Positions 1-6,425 of a stretch of DNA of 6,646 nucleotides are shown here, one piece after another. A model generated the notes under the pieces. It did not search any database. It was not told the DNA's origin and saw only the letters and a program-made list of their open reading frames with translations. How positions within the stretch are numbered: the first letter of the stretch is position 1; the number at the start of each line of letters is the position of its first letter. This DNA is from Rhodospirillales bacterium. GTDB taxonomy: Bacteria; Pseudomonadota; Alphaproteobacteria; Acetobacterales; Acetobacteraceae. Location of the stretch: the NCBI GenBank assembly GCA_028866335.1, contig JAGWIL010000091.1, forward strand, positions 1 to 6,646. Direction: 5' to 3'. A program made the position numbers and the translations under genes.

Positions 1-566
1 ATCTCGCCTTCCATGGTCACGAACTGCACGCCCAGCACGTTATTGGTGGTGAGGCCATATTTCAGGCAATGCACCCCGCCGGAGTTCTCCGCCACATTGC
101 CGCCAATCGAGCACGCAATCTGGCTGGAAGGGTCTGGCGCGTAATAAAACCCCTCGCCTTCCACCGCTTTGGTGATGGCGAGGTTGGTTACACCCGGCTG
201 CACCACCGCCAGCCGGTCTTCGTAATCCACTTCCAGAATTTTCTTGAACTTGCTCATGCCGAGCAGCACCGCATCCGCCAGCGGCAGTGCCCCGCCGGAA
301 AGCGAGGTGCCGGAACCACGTGGCACCACCTTGATTTTCTGCGCGTGGCAATAGCTGAGAATCGCCGCCACCTGCGCCACCGTTTCCGGCAACACCACCA
401 GCATCGGCGGCTGGCGATAGGCGGTGAGGGCATCGGTCTCGTAAGGGCGCAGCTCGTCCGCGCGGTCGATCACGCCCTCACCGGGCACAATATGGCGCAA
501 TGCCGCGATAATCTCGTCACGACGGGCGAGGATGCGCTGGTCCGGCAGGGGCATTTGCAAGGGCAT
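1..566 (-). CDS. glcD: FAD-linked oxidase, glycolate oxidase subunit GlcD-like (partial, N-terminal 188 residues)
   Basis: This reading frame is open from ATG (566-564) to the left edge, so the C-terminal part lies outside the window; family members are about 490-500 residues. GlcD is the FAD-binding subunit of the glycolate oxidase complex, which oxidises glycolate (sometimes D-lactate) to the 2-oxoacid; GlcE and GlcF are usual partners but are not visible here. I read the FAD-binding fold of the VAO/PCMH family: a TDALTAYRQPP stretch at residues 45-55, the FAD pyrophosphate loop PRGSGTSLSGG at 82-92, and the long signature PDPSSQ...IGGNVAENSGG at 144-164, followed by CLKYGLTTNNVLG at 167-179. 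The start is well bounded: an in-frame TAG lies at 578-576, only four codons upstream, with no start codon between. A second in-frame ATG at 554-552 is the only close alternative. No clear Shine-Dalgarno is visible. A general FAD-linked D-lactate or 2-hydroxyacid dehydrogenase of the same family cannot be excluded. Confidence 0.9.
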   Translation of the reverse strand, partial: MPLQMPLPDQRILARRDEIIAALRHIVPGEGVIDRADELRPYETDALTAYRQPPMLVVLPETVAQVAAILSYCHAQKIKVVPRGSGTSLSGGALPLADAVLLGMSKFKKILEVDYEDRLAVVQPGVTNLAITKAVEGEGFYYAPDPSSQIACSIGGNVAENSGGVHCLKYGLTTNNVLGVQFVTMEGE

Positions 567-612
567 GGCGGCAGCCTACACGCCCGCGCCAGCGCCCGCC
601 AGCACCCGCGGA

Positions 613-641
613 TTGGTTTGGCCCCGCAGGTAATCTATACT
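613..641 (+). promoter_or_regulatory. Candidate sigma-70 promoter for the pxpA operon
   Basis: The -10 element TATACT (636-641) matches consensus at five of six positions. A weak -35, TTGGTT (613-618), sits exactly 17 bp upstream and keeps the TTG core. Transcription would begin near 647-649, leaving an untranslated leader of about 28 nt before the pxpA ATG at 676. This is the only convincing -10 box in the 109-bp divergent region. The call rests on pattern alone. Confidence 0.5.
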
Positions 642-660
642 CGCCCGTGCGGCTGGGCGA
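641..660. repeat. Perfect 6-bp inverted repeat in the pxpA leader
   Basis: TCGCCC (641-646) and GGGCGA (655-660) are perfect reverse complements separated by 8 nt. The left arm shares a base with the end of the -10 box and the right arm overlaps the first bases of the Shine-Dalgarno (659-664). It could be a repressor operator covering the start site, or a leader hairpin that partly masks the ribosome binding site. A short GC-rich match of this kind can also arise by chance. Confidence 0.35.
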
Positions 661-664
661 AGGG
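659..664 (+). promoter_or_regulatory. Ribosome binding site of pxpA
   Basis: GAAGGG lies 11 nt upstream of the ATG at 676, a slightly long spacing. It supports that start, which also agrees with the usual family N-terminus (DLNSDIGEG begins at residue 5). Its first two bases fall in the right arm of the inverted repeat at 641-660. Confidence 0.5.
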
Positions 665-675
665 TAACGCAACAC

Positions 676-1434
676 ATGGCAAGCGTGGATTTGAACAGCG
701 ATATTGGCGAAGGCTGCGGTGCCTGGGCAATGGGCGATGACGCAGCGATGCTCAGCATCGTCTCCAGCGCCAATATCGCCTGCGGGTTTCATGGCGGCGA
801 TCCGGCGGGAATGTTGAAAACCGTGCGGCACGCGGCAGCCCGCAATGTTACCATCGGCGCGCATGTCTCATACCCAGACCGCGCGGGCTTCGGCCGGAGA
901 GACATGGATTTAACCAGCGAGGAGCTGATTGGCGACGTTATCTATCAGATCGGCGCGCTGATGGGCATGGCCAAAGCAGCGGGTACAGAAGTGCGCTACG
1001 TAAAACCCCACGGCGCGCTTTATAATCATATCGCGCATAATGAGCGCCAGAGCCTCGCGGTTATAAAGGCCATTAAAATGCTTGACCCCGCACTGGTGCT
1101 AATGGGCCTTGCCGGTACGCCGGGGCTGGAGCTTGCCCGCGCCGAAGGGCTGAATGTGATGCCCGAAATTTTCGCAGACCGTGGCTACACGCCGCAAGGT
1201 CTCCTCGTTTCCCGCCGCGACCCCGGCGCCGTGCTGCATGATGCAGACCAAGCCGCACAGCGTATGCTGAACTTTGTGCGCAAAGGTGTGCTCACCGCTA
1301 ATGACGGCACGGCGTTGAGGATCGCGGCAGGGTCCATCTGCGTGCATGGCGACAGCCCCAATGCAGTGGCCATGGCGCGAACCATCCGGCATGTGCTGGA
1401 GGCGGAAGGCATAGCGGTTAAAGCCTTTGCCTGA
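676..1434 (+). CDS. pxpA: 5-oxoprolinase subunit PxpA (LamB/YcsF family)
   Basis: PxpA is the hydrolase-like subunit of the cytoplasmic PxpABC 5-oxoprolinase, which opens 5-oxoproline (pyroglutamate) to glutamate at the cost of ATP. The 252-residue length is normal for the family. Its hallmark motifs appear in order: DLNSDIGEG at 5-13 with acidic residues D5, D9 and E12; [13 protein letters not shown] at 31-43; [15 protein letters not shown] at 61-75; VKPHGALYN at 109-117; EIFADRGY at 164-171; and SICVHGDSP at 220-228. The conserved His and Asp residues are what one expects of this polysaccharide-deacetylase-like barrel. The gene is first in a plus-strand operon; the fused pxpB-pxpC gene begins at its stop codon, implying coupled translation and a shared complex. 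Because a biotin carboxylase follows in the same operon, the true substrate may be a carboxylated derivative of 5-oxoproline or another lactam or amide. Family assignment is very sure, exact substrate less so. Confidence 0.95.
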   Translation: MASVDLNSDIGEGCGAWAMGDDAAMLSIVSSANIACGFHGGDPAGMLKTVRHAAARNVTIGAHVSYPDRAGFGRRDMDLTSEELIGDVIYQIGALMGMAKAAGTEVRYVKPHGALYNHIAHNERQSLAVIKAIKMLDPALVLMGLAGTPGLELARAEGLNVMPEIFADRGYTPQGLLVSRRDPGAVLHDADQAAQRMLNFVRKGVLTANDGTALRIAAGSICVHGDSPNAVAMARTIRHVLEAEGIAVKAFA

Positions 1435-1435
1435 C

Positions 1436-3016
1436 ATGCGCATCCTGCCGGTAAACCGCCACAGCTTCATGGTTGAGCTGCAAAACCTTGAGGAAACGCA
1501 GGGGCTTTTGCACGCGCTGCGGGAAAACGCCATGCCGGGCGTTGAGGAAATTATTCCGGCAGCGCGCACGTTGCTGCTCCGCTTCACGCCAGAAATTGTA
1601 AAAGCAGAGGTACTGGCGGGGCAGATTACAAGACTGGATATTGATTCAGCACCGCCGCCGGATGGCCCGCTTGTGGAGGTGCCGGTGCTATATGACGGCG
1701 AAGATTTGCCTGAGGTCTCCGCGCTTACCGGGTTGAGCGTAGCCGAGATTATCCGCCGCCATGGCGAAGCCGAATATCTCGTGGCGTTTTGCGGTTTTGC
1801 CCCCGGCTTTGGCTATCTGGTGGGCGGGAATGCCGCCTTGGCCGTGCCGCGCCGCAAAACCCCGCGCACCCGCATTCCGGCAGGCGCGGTGGCGCTGGCG
1901 GGGGAATTCACTGGCGTCTACCCGCGCGCCAGCCCCGGCGGCTGGCAGCTCATCGGCACCACGCCGCTAAAGATGTGGGACCTCTCCCGCAACCCACCGG
2001 CTTATTTCCAACCAGGCTACCGCGTGCGGTTTGTTAATCTTGCTTCCGCCAAAAGGGAATTTTCTATTCCCGCCGCGCCTATGGCTGAAGCACCCGAAGC
2101 AAAAGCAAACGCGGTGCAGTTCACCATCCTCGCCGCCCCGCTGCCCGCCTTGTTGCAAGATCTCGGGCGGTTTGGCGAGGCGCGCCAGGGCGTTTCAATC
2201 TCTGGCGCGCTGGATCGTAGCGCGCTCAAATCCGCCAACCGCCTTGTTGGCAATGATGAAGCCACAGCCTGCCTGGAACTCACCGCAGGCATAAGTTTTC
2301 GCAGCAATGGGGCGGCGGTGATCGGCCTTGCCGGGGCACCGCGCGGCATCCGGCTTTGCAGCGCCGCCGGGCAGGTTCTGCGTGCGGAACCTTACGCACC
2401 CATCGCGCTGGAAGCGGGGGATGAAATAACGCTGACCAACGCAGAGGCCGGTATGTGCAGCTATCTCGCCGTACGCGGTGGTTTCAAAATTGAAAAAACC
2501 CTCGGCAGCGCCTCAAGAGATACATTATCAGAAATCGGGCCGGAGCCGGTGGGCGCGGGGCGGGTGCTGGCTGTGCGGGAAGCGGCAAACCTCACCGCTG
2601 TTTCTCTGCACGAAGCCTCTGCCTTCGTTTTTCCGAAACAAGGTGAGACCGTAACACTGGACCTCACTCTCGGCCCGCGAGCAGACTGGTTCACCGAAGA
2701 AGCGCTGGAGCTGCTGGCCAACACAGACTGGCAGGTTACACCGCAATCCAACCGTATCGGCCTGCGGCTGAACGCAGCCACAAGCCTTGCCCGCATCAGG
2801 ATGGAGGAACTGCCCAGCGAAGCGGTGGTGCGCGGCGCAGTGCAGGTGCCTACTGATGGCAAACCTTTGCTGTTCCTGGCAGACCACCCGCTAACCGGTG
2901 GCTACCCCGTCATCGGCGTGGTGACGGAATATCATCTCAATCTCGCCGGGCAAATTCCCGTGGGCGCTAAAATCCGTTTCCGCCCCATCGCCCCGTTTCA
3001 GGACATTACGCCATGA
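1436..3016 (+). CDS. pxpBC: Fused 5-oxoprolinase subunits PxpB-PxpC (KipI-KipA; carboxyltransferase C/D and A/B domains)
   Basis: One 526-residue protein joins two subunits that are separate in E. coli (YbgJ and YbgK) and Bacillus (KipI and KipA). Residues 1 to about 210 are the PxpB/KipI part (CT_C_D, formerly AHS1), with [13 protein letters not shown] at 118-130 and [19 protein letters not shown] at 158-176. An Ala/Pro/Glu-rich linker at about 211-226 leads to the PxpC/KipA part (CT_A_B, formerly AHS2): [20 protein letters not shown] at 239-258, SANRLVGND at 266-274, [11 protein letters not shown] at 435-445 and [10 protein letters not shown] at 485-494. Both halves look complete and uninterrupted. 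The same two domains form the carboxyltransferase of urea carboxylase, in the opposite order. I chose ATG 1436, one base after the pxpA stop, because it gives an N-terminus close to family proteins; a TTG at 1427 would add three residues and overlap pxpA by 8 nt. Neither start has a strong ribosome binding site, which suggests translational coupling. Annotations such as 'urea amidolyase-related' or 'allophanate hydrolase subunit' refer to the same domains. Confidence 0.92.
   Translation: MRILPVNRHSFMVELQNLEETQGLLHALRENAMPGVEEIIPAARTLLLRFTPEIVKAEVLAGQITRLDIDSAPPPDGPLVEVPVLYDGEDLPEVSALTGLSVAEIIRRHGEAEYLVAFCGFAPGFGYLVGGNAALAVPRRKTPRTRIPAGAVALAGEFTGVYPRASPGGWQLIGTTPLKMWDLSRNPPAYFQPGYRVRFVNLASAKREFSIPAAPMAEAPEAKANAVQFTILAAPLPALLQDLGRFGEARQGVSISGALDRSALKSANRLVGNDEATACLELTAGISFRSNGAAVIGLAGAPRGIRLCSAAGQVLRAEPYAPIALEAGDEITLTNAEAGMCSYLAVRGGFKIEKTLGSASRDTLSEIGPEPVGAGRVLAVREAANLTAVSLHEASAFVFPKQGETVTLDLTLGPRADWFTEEALELLANTDWQVTPQSNRIGLRLNAATSLARIRMEELPSEAVVRGAVQVPTDGKPLLFLADHPLTGGYPVIGVVTEYHLNLAGQIPVGAKIRFRPIAPFQDITP
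3000..3003 (+). promoter_or_regulatory. Ribosome binding site of the biotin carboxylase-BCCP gene
   Basis: AGGA lies 9 nt before the ATG at 3013, inside the last codons of the pxpB-pxpC gene. Together with the ATGA stop-start overlap (3013-3016) it fixes this start and indicates coupled translation. Confidence 0.55.
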
Positions 3017-4722
3017 AAAAAATCCTCATCGCGAACCGTGGCGAGATCGCCGTGCGGGTCATCCGCGCCTGCAAGGATTACGGGGTGCAATCTGTCGCGG
3101 TGTATGCAGACCCGGATGCGGAGGCGCTGTTCGTACAACTGGCAGATGAAGCCTATGCGCTGCACGGCGCATCGCCGGCTGAAACCTATCTCGACATCAA
3201 CAAGCTTTTGCAAATCGCCCAGCGCGCTGAGGCGGATGCGGTGCATCCCGGCTATGGCTTTCTTTCAGAACGTGCGGAATTTGCCCGCGCGGTGACGGAT
3301 GCCGGGCTGGTGTGGATCGGCCCGGACGCGGATGTGATCGCTGCATTGGGCGACAAAGTTTCCGCCCGCCGCATCGCGCAATCGGTTGGCGCGCCTTTGG
3401 TGGCGGGCAGTTCTGGGCCGGTGGAAACGGCGGAAGACGCTGTGGCTTTTGCCAAACAGCACGGCTTGCCCATCGCCATTAAGGCTGCCTATGGCGGCGG
3501 CGGCCGCGGCATGAAAGTGGCCAGAAAACTTGAGGAGGTGGCGGAGCTTTATGATTCCGCCAAACGCGAGGCGATCACCGCTTTCGGTCGTGGCGAATGC
3601 TATATGGAACGGTTTCTGGAACACCCCCGGCATATCGAAGCGCAGATCATCGCCGACACGCACGGCAACGTGCTGGTGCTCGGCACACGGGACTGCTCCC
3701 TTCAGCGCCGCAACCAGAAACTGATCGAGGAAGCGCCAGCGCCTTTCATAACCGATGCACAACGCCACATAATCGAGGATTCCGCCAAACGCATCTGCGC
3801 GGCGGCTAAGTATTCAAGTGCAGGCACGGTAGAATTTTTGCTGGGGCAGGACGGCACAATTTCGTTTCTTGAAGTGAACACCAGGCTGCAGGTGGAACAC
3901 ACGGTGACGGAGGAAACCACCGGCGTTGACATCGTAATCGAACAATTTCGTATCGCTGAAGGCAAGGCGCTGGCATTTTCCGCAGCCCCGCCGCGCGGCC
4001 ACGCCATTGAATTTCGCATCAACGCCGAGGACCCGGCCAAGGGCTTCCTGCCCACGCCTGCCCTCATTACCCGGTTTGCACCCCCCAGCGGCCCCGGCGT
4101 GCGGCTGGATAGCGGGGTGGCCTCCGGCTCCATCATCCCCGGCCAATATGATTCGCTCATCGCCAAACTTATCGTCACCGGCAAAACCCGCGATGAAGCC
4201 CTCGCCCGCGCGCGGCGTGCCTTGGACGAATTTATTATCGAAGGCCCCGCCACCGTGCTGCCCTTTCATCAGGCGGTGCTAAACCACCCGGATTTCACGG
4301 GCGAAAACGGCTTTGCCGTGCACACGCGCTGGATCGAGACTGAGTTCCAGGCCCGTTTCGCTCCAGCCCCACGCCCGGCCCCGTTGGAGGACAACACGCT
4401 GCTCCGCCTGCCAATGGAAATTAACGGTAAACGCCACGAGATCGGCCTGCCCCGCGCCTTCCTGGCCGGGCTTGCCGCTGCCCCCGCCGTCGCGGCTCCC
4501 CAAGCCGCGCCGGAGAATGCGATAAAAGCCCCCGTTGCGGGCAGCATCCTGGCCTGGAAAGTGGCGGACAAGGCCGAGGTGCAGGCGGGCCAATTGATTG
4601 CCGTGATGGAGGCGATGAAGATGGAGGTGCAAATCACCGCCCCCCGCCCCGGCACCATCCGGCAGAAGGCAGCGCAAGGCGCGGCGCTAAACGCGGGAGA
4701 CAGCATCGCCGATTACGAATAA
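3013..4722 (+). CDS. Biotin carboxylase fused to biotin carboxyl carrier domain (AccC-AccB / acyl-CoA carboxylase alpha type)
   Basis: This 569-residue cytoplasmic protein should use ATP and bicarbonate to carboxylate biotin on its own C-terminal carrier domain. The N-terminal domain starts with [19 protein letters not shown] (2-20). The central ATP-grasp domain has the glycine-rich loop GGGGRG (161-166), the expected nucleotide and catalytic lysines K115, K157 and K236, H207, metal ligands E274 and E287, and the active-site run NTRLQVEH (289-296) with R291 and E295; R335 sits in EFRINAED. So the biotin carboxylase looks catalytically intact. After about residue 447 comes a short strand-rich segment and an Ala/Pro linker (about 485-500), then the biotinyl domain with VMEAMKMEV (531-539), K536 being the biotinylation site. 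Overall it resembles the fused alpha subunits of acetyl/propionyl-CoA carboxylases. Its position directly after pxpB-pxpC, with an ATGA overlap and no acyl-CoA carboxyltransferase gene in view, argues that PxpB-PxpC is its partner. Automatic annotation as acetyl-CoA carboxylase would be misleading. Confidence 0.92.
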   Translation: MKKILIANRGEIAVRVIRACKDYGVQSVAVYADPDAEALFVQLADEAYALHGASPAETYLDINKLLQIAQRAEADAVHPGYGFLSERAEFARAVTDAGLVWIGPDADVIAALGDKVSARRIAQSVGAPLVAGSSGPVETAEDAVAFAKQHGLPIAIKAAYGGGGRGMKVARKLEEVAELYDSAKREAITAFGRGECYMERFLEHPRHIEAQIIADTHGNVLVLGTRDCSLQRRNQKLIEEAPAPFITDAQRHIIEDSAKRICAAAKYSSAGTVEFLLGQDGTISFLEVNTRLQVEHTVTEETTGVDIVIEQFRIAEGKALAFSAAPPRGHAIEFRINAEDPAKGFLPTPALITRFAPPSGPGVRLDSGVASGSIIPGQYDSLIAKLIVTGKTRDEALARARRALDEFIIEGPATVLPFHQAVLNHPDFTGENGFAVHTRWIETEFQARFAPAPRPAPLEDNTLLRLPMEINGKRHEIGLPRAFLAGLAAAPAVAAPQAAPENAIKAPVAGSILAWKVADKAEVQAGQLIAVMEAMKMEVQITAPRPGTIRQKAAQGAALNAGDSIADYE

Positions 4723-4733
4723 CTGCCCGCAGG

Positions 4734-4760
4734 TTCACGCCCTGGGCAAACTGCTCTAAT
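4734..4760 (+). promoter_or_regulatory. Weak candidate promoter for the ABC-F gene
   Basis: TCTAAT (4755-4760) matches the -10 consensus at five of six positions, and TTCACG (4734-4739) matches the -35 at four of six. The spacer is only 15 bp, which is short. It lies in the 72-bp gap between the pxp operon and the ABC-F gene and would give a leader of about 28 nt. Read-through from upstream is an equally good explanation, since no terminator is visible. Confidence 0.25.
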
Positions 4761-4783
4761 ACCCCCGGCAGCTTCCCACCGCC

Positions 4784-4787
4784 GAGG
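4784..4787 (+). promoter_or_regulatory. Ribosome binding site deciding the GTG start of the ABC-F gene
   Basis: GAGG lies 7 nt before the GTG at 4795. The spacing is optimal and the following residues match the normal ABC-F N-terminus, so this unusual start codon is well supported. Confidence 0.6.
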
Positions 4788-4794
4788 TTTTTAA

Positions 4795-6417
4795 GTGATC
4801 CGCCTGGACAATATCAGCAAGCAGAACGGCCCCCGCCTCATTTTCATCGAGGCCTCGGCGGCGTTGCAGAAGGGCGAGAAGATCGGCCTGGTCGGCCCCA
4901 ACGGGGCAGGCAAATCCTCGCTTTTCCGGCTCATCACCGGGCAGGATGAGCCGGATGAAGGCCAGATTTTAACCGATAAGGGCATCACCATCGGCCTGTT
5001 CAGCCAGGATGTGGGCGAGATGGCAGGCCACAGCGCCGTGGCGGAGGTGATGAACGGCGCCGGGCCGGTGAGTGCGGTGGCCGCCGAGCTCGCCCAGCTT
5101 GAAGCCGACCTCGCGGACCCGGACAAGTTCGAGCAGATGGAAGCCATTCTGGAGCGCTTCGGCGAGGTGCAGGCAAGGTTTGAGGAGCTGGGCGGCTACG
5201 CGCTGGATGCCAAGGCGCGCGAGGTGCTGCACGGGCTCGGCTTTTCCCAGGAGATGATGGAAGGCGATGTCGGCCGCCTCTCCGGCGGGTGGAAGATGCG
5301 CGCGGCCCTCGCCCGCATCCTGCTCATGCGGCCAGACGTGATGCTGCTGGACGAACCCTCCAACCATCTGGACCTTGAAAGCCTGATCTGGCTGGAGCAA
5401 TTTTTGGCTGGCTATGACGGCGCGCTATTAATGACCTCGCACGACCGCGAATTCATGAACCGCATCATCAACAAGGTTATCGAGATCGATGCCGGCAATC
5501 TCAACAGCTATTCCGGCAATTACGAATTTTATGCCCGCCAGGCGGCGTTGAACGAGAAGCACCAGCAGGCGCAGTTTGAGCGCCAGCAGGCGATGCTAGC
5601 CAAGGAGATCGCCTTTATCGAGCGCTTCAAGGCCCGCGCTTCCCACGCCGCCCAGGTGCAAAGCCGCGTGAAAAAGCTGGACAAGATCGAGCGCGTGGAA
5701 CCGCCCAAACGCCGCCAGACCATCGAGTTCGATTTCAAACCCGCCCCGCGATCGGGCGATGATGTGGCCAATCTGCGCGGCGTTTCAAAAGCCTATGGCA
5801 GCAAAACCATCTATGACAATCTGGACCTTCTTATCCGCCGCAAGGAACGCGCTTGCGTGCTGGGCATTAACGGTGCCGGCAAATCCACGCTGCTGAAGCT
5901 CGTCACCGGCACAGCCACGCCGGATGCAGGCAGCGTGACGCTCGGCGGCAGCGTGAAGATGGGTTATTTCGCCCAGCACGCCATGGATCTGCTGGATGGC
6001 GAGGCCACGGTTTTCGAAGCGCTGGACAATGCCTTTCCCCATGCTGGCCAGGGCAGCTTGCGCGCTTTGGCGGGTGCCTTCGGCTTTTCCGGCGACGAGG
6101 TGGAAAAACGCGTGCGCGTGCTCTCCGGCGGGGAGAAAGCCCGGCTGGTGATGGCGTTGATGCTGTTCGACCCGCCGAATTTTCTGGTGCTGGACGAGCC
6201 GACCAACCATCTGGACCTCGCCACCAAGGAAATGCTCATCAAGGCGCTGGCGAATTATGAAGGCACCATGCTGTTTGTTTCGCATGACCGGCATTTCCTC
6301 GCCGCCCTTTCCAATCGCGTTCTGGAACTCACGCCTGATGGCCTGCATCAATATGATGGCGGCTACACCGAATATGTCGCACGCACGGGGCAGGAAGCCC
6401 CCGGCTTGCATAGCTAG
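4795..6417 (+). CDS. ABC-F family ATPase (duplicated ATP-binding cassette, translation factor type)
   Basis: ABC-F proteins have two ATPase cassettes and no membrane domain; characterised members bind the ribosome E site and relieve stalling or confer antibiotic protection. This 540-residue protein has cassette 1 with Walker A GPNGAGKSS (34-42), signature LSGGWKM (162-168), Walker B with catalytic Glu in LLDEPSNHLD (184-193) and switch His in SHD (215-217). Cassette 2 has GINGAGKST (357-365), LSGGEKA (443-449), LVLDEPTNHLD (464-474) and SHDRH (496-500). Both sites look active. A short arm region (about 80-155) interrupts cassette 1. The charged inter-cassette linker (about 248-310) includes the run RFKARASHAAQVQSRVKKLD (277-296) and is typical of the subdomain that reaches toward the peptidyl-tRNA. 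Linker and second-cassette wording (GYFAQH at 390-395, FGFSGD at 429-434) recall the YheS/YbiT side of the family, but the protein ends soon after cassette 2, so it lacks the C-terminal extension of YheS or Uup. There is no hydrophobic segment. The subfamily is not certain, so I give no symbol. The next gene follows after 8 bases. Confidence 0.95.
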   Translation: MIRLDNISKQNGPRLIFIEASAALQKGEKIGLVGPNGAGKSSLFRLITGQDEPDEGQILTDKGITIGLFSQDVGEMAGHSAVAEVMNGAGPVSAVAAELAQLEADLADPDKFEQMEAILERFGEVQARFEELGGYALDAKAREVLHGLGFSQEMMEGDVGRLSGGWKMRAALARILLMRPDVMLLDEPSNHLDLESLIWLEQFLAGYDGALLMTSHDREFMNRIINKVIEIDAGNLNSYSGNYEFYARQAALNEKHQQAQFERQQAMLAKEIAFIERFKARASHAAQVQSRVKKLDKIERVEPPKRRQTIEFDFKPAPRSGDDVANLRGVSKAYGSKTIYDNLDLLIRRKERACVLGINGAGKSTLLKLVTGTATPDAGSVTLGGSVKMGYFAQHAMDLLDGEATVFEALDNAFPHAGQGSLRALAGAFGFSGDEVEKRVRVLSGGEKARLVMALMLFDPPNFLVLDEPTNHLDLATKEMLIKALANYEGTMLFVSHDRHFLAALSNRVLELTPDGLHQYDGGYTEYVARTGQEAPGLHS

Positions 6418-6419
6418 GA
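6416..6419 (+). promoter_or_regulatory. Ribosome binding site choosing between two ATGs of the MYG1-family gene
   Basis: AGGA overlaps the ABC-F stop codon TAG (6415-6417). It is 6 nt from the ATG at 6426 but directly abuts the in-frame ATG at 6420, so 6426 is the likely start. Confidence 0.5.
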
Positions 6420-6425
6420 ATGAAT

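Noticed and set aside
580..610. Short repeated CGCCCGC/GCCAG words upstream of glcD
   Set aside because: The copies are short, irregular and confined to about 30 bp of GC-rich sequence. They look like low complexity, not a regulatory or CRISPR-type repeat.
632..639. Leftward -10-like boxes (TATAGA or TAGATT on the minus strand) for glcD
   Set aside because: They match only four of six positions and have no acceptable -35 at 16-18 bp, and they overlap the better rightward -10 box.
69..740. Long plus-strand open frame (223 codons) opposite glcD
   Set aside because: It lies antisense to a frame with unmistakable GlcD motifs and overlaps the start of pxpA. Its translation is rich in His, Arg and Gln with no recognisable motif, as expected of a shadow frame in GC-rich DNA.
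517..864. Minus-strand open frame crossing the glcD start, the intergenic region and the pxpA start
   Set aside because: It overlaps two well-supported genes and the promoter region and shows no family motif. It is an antisense shadow of pxpA.
3702..4253. Minus-strand open frame of 183 codons inside the biotin carboxylase gene
   Set aside because: It is fully antisense to conserved biotin carboxylase sequence, and its Ser/Ala-rich composition mirrors the codon bias of the real frame.
4724..4748. Possible terminator hairpin after the biotin carboxylase gene (TGCC/GGCA outer and CAGG/CCTG inner stems)
   Set aside because: The stem is 8 bp with a 2-nt bulge and is followed by AAACTGC, not a T-run, so it does not qualify as an intrinsic terminator.
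5785..6411. Minus-strand open frame of 208 codons inside the ABC-F gene
   Set aside because: It is antisense to the second ATPase cassette, with no motif and no ribosome binding site that would outweigh the sense gene.
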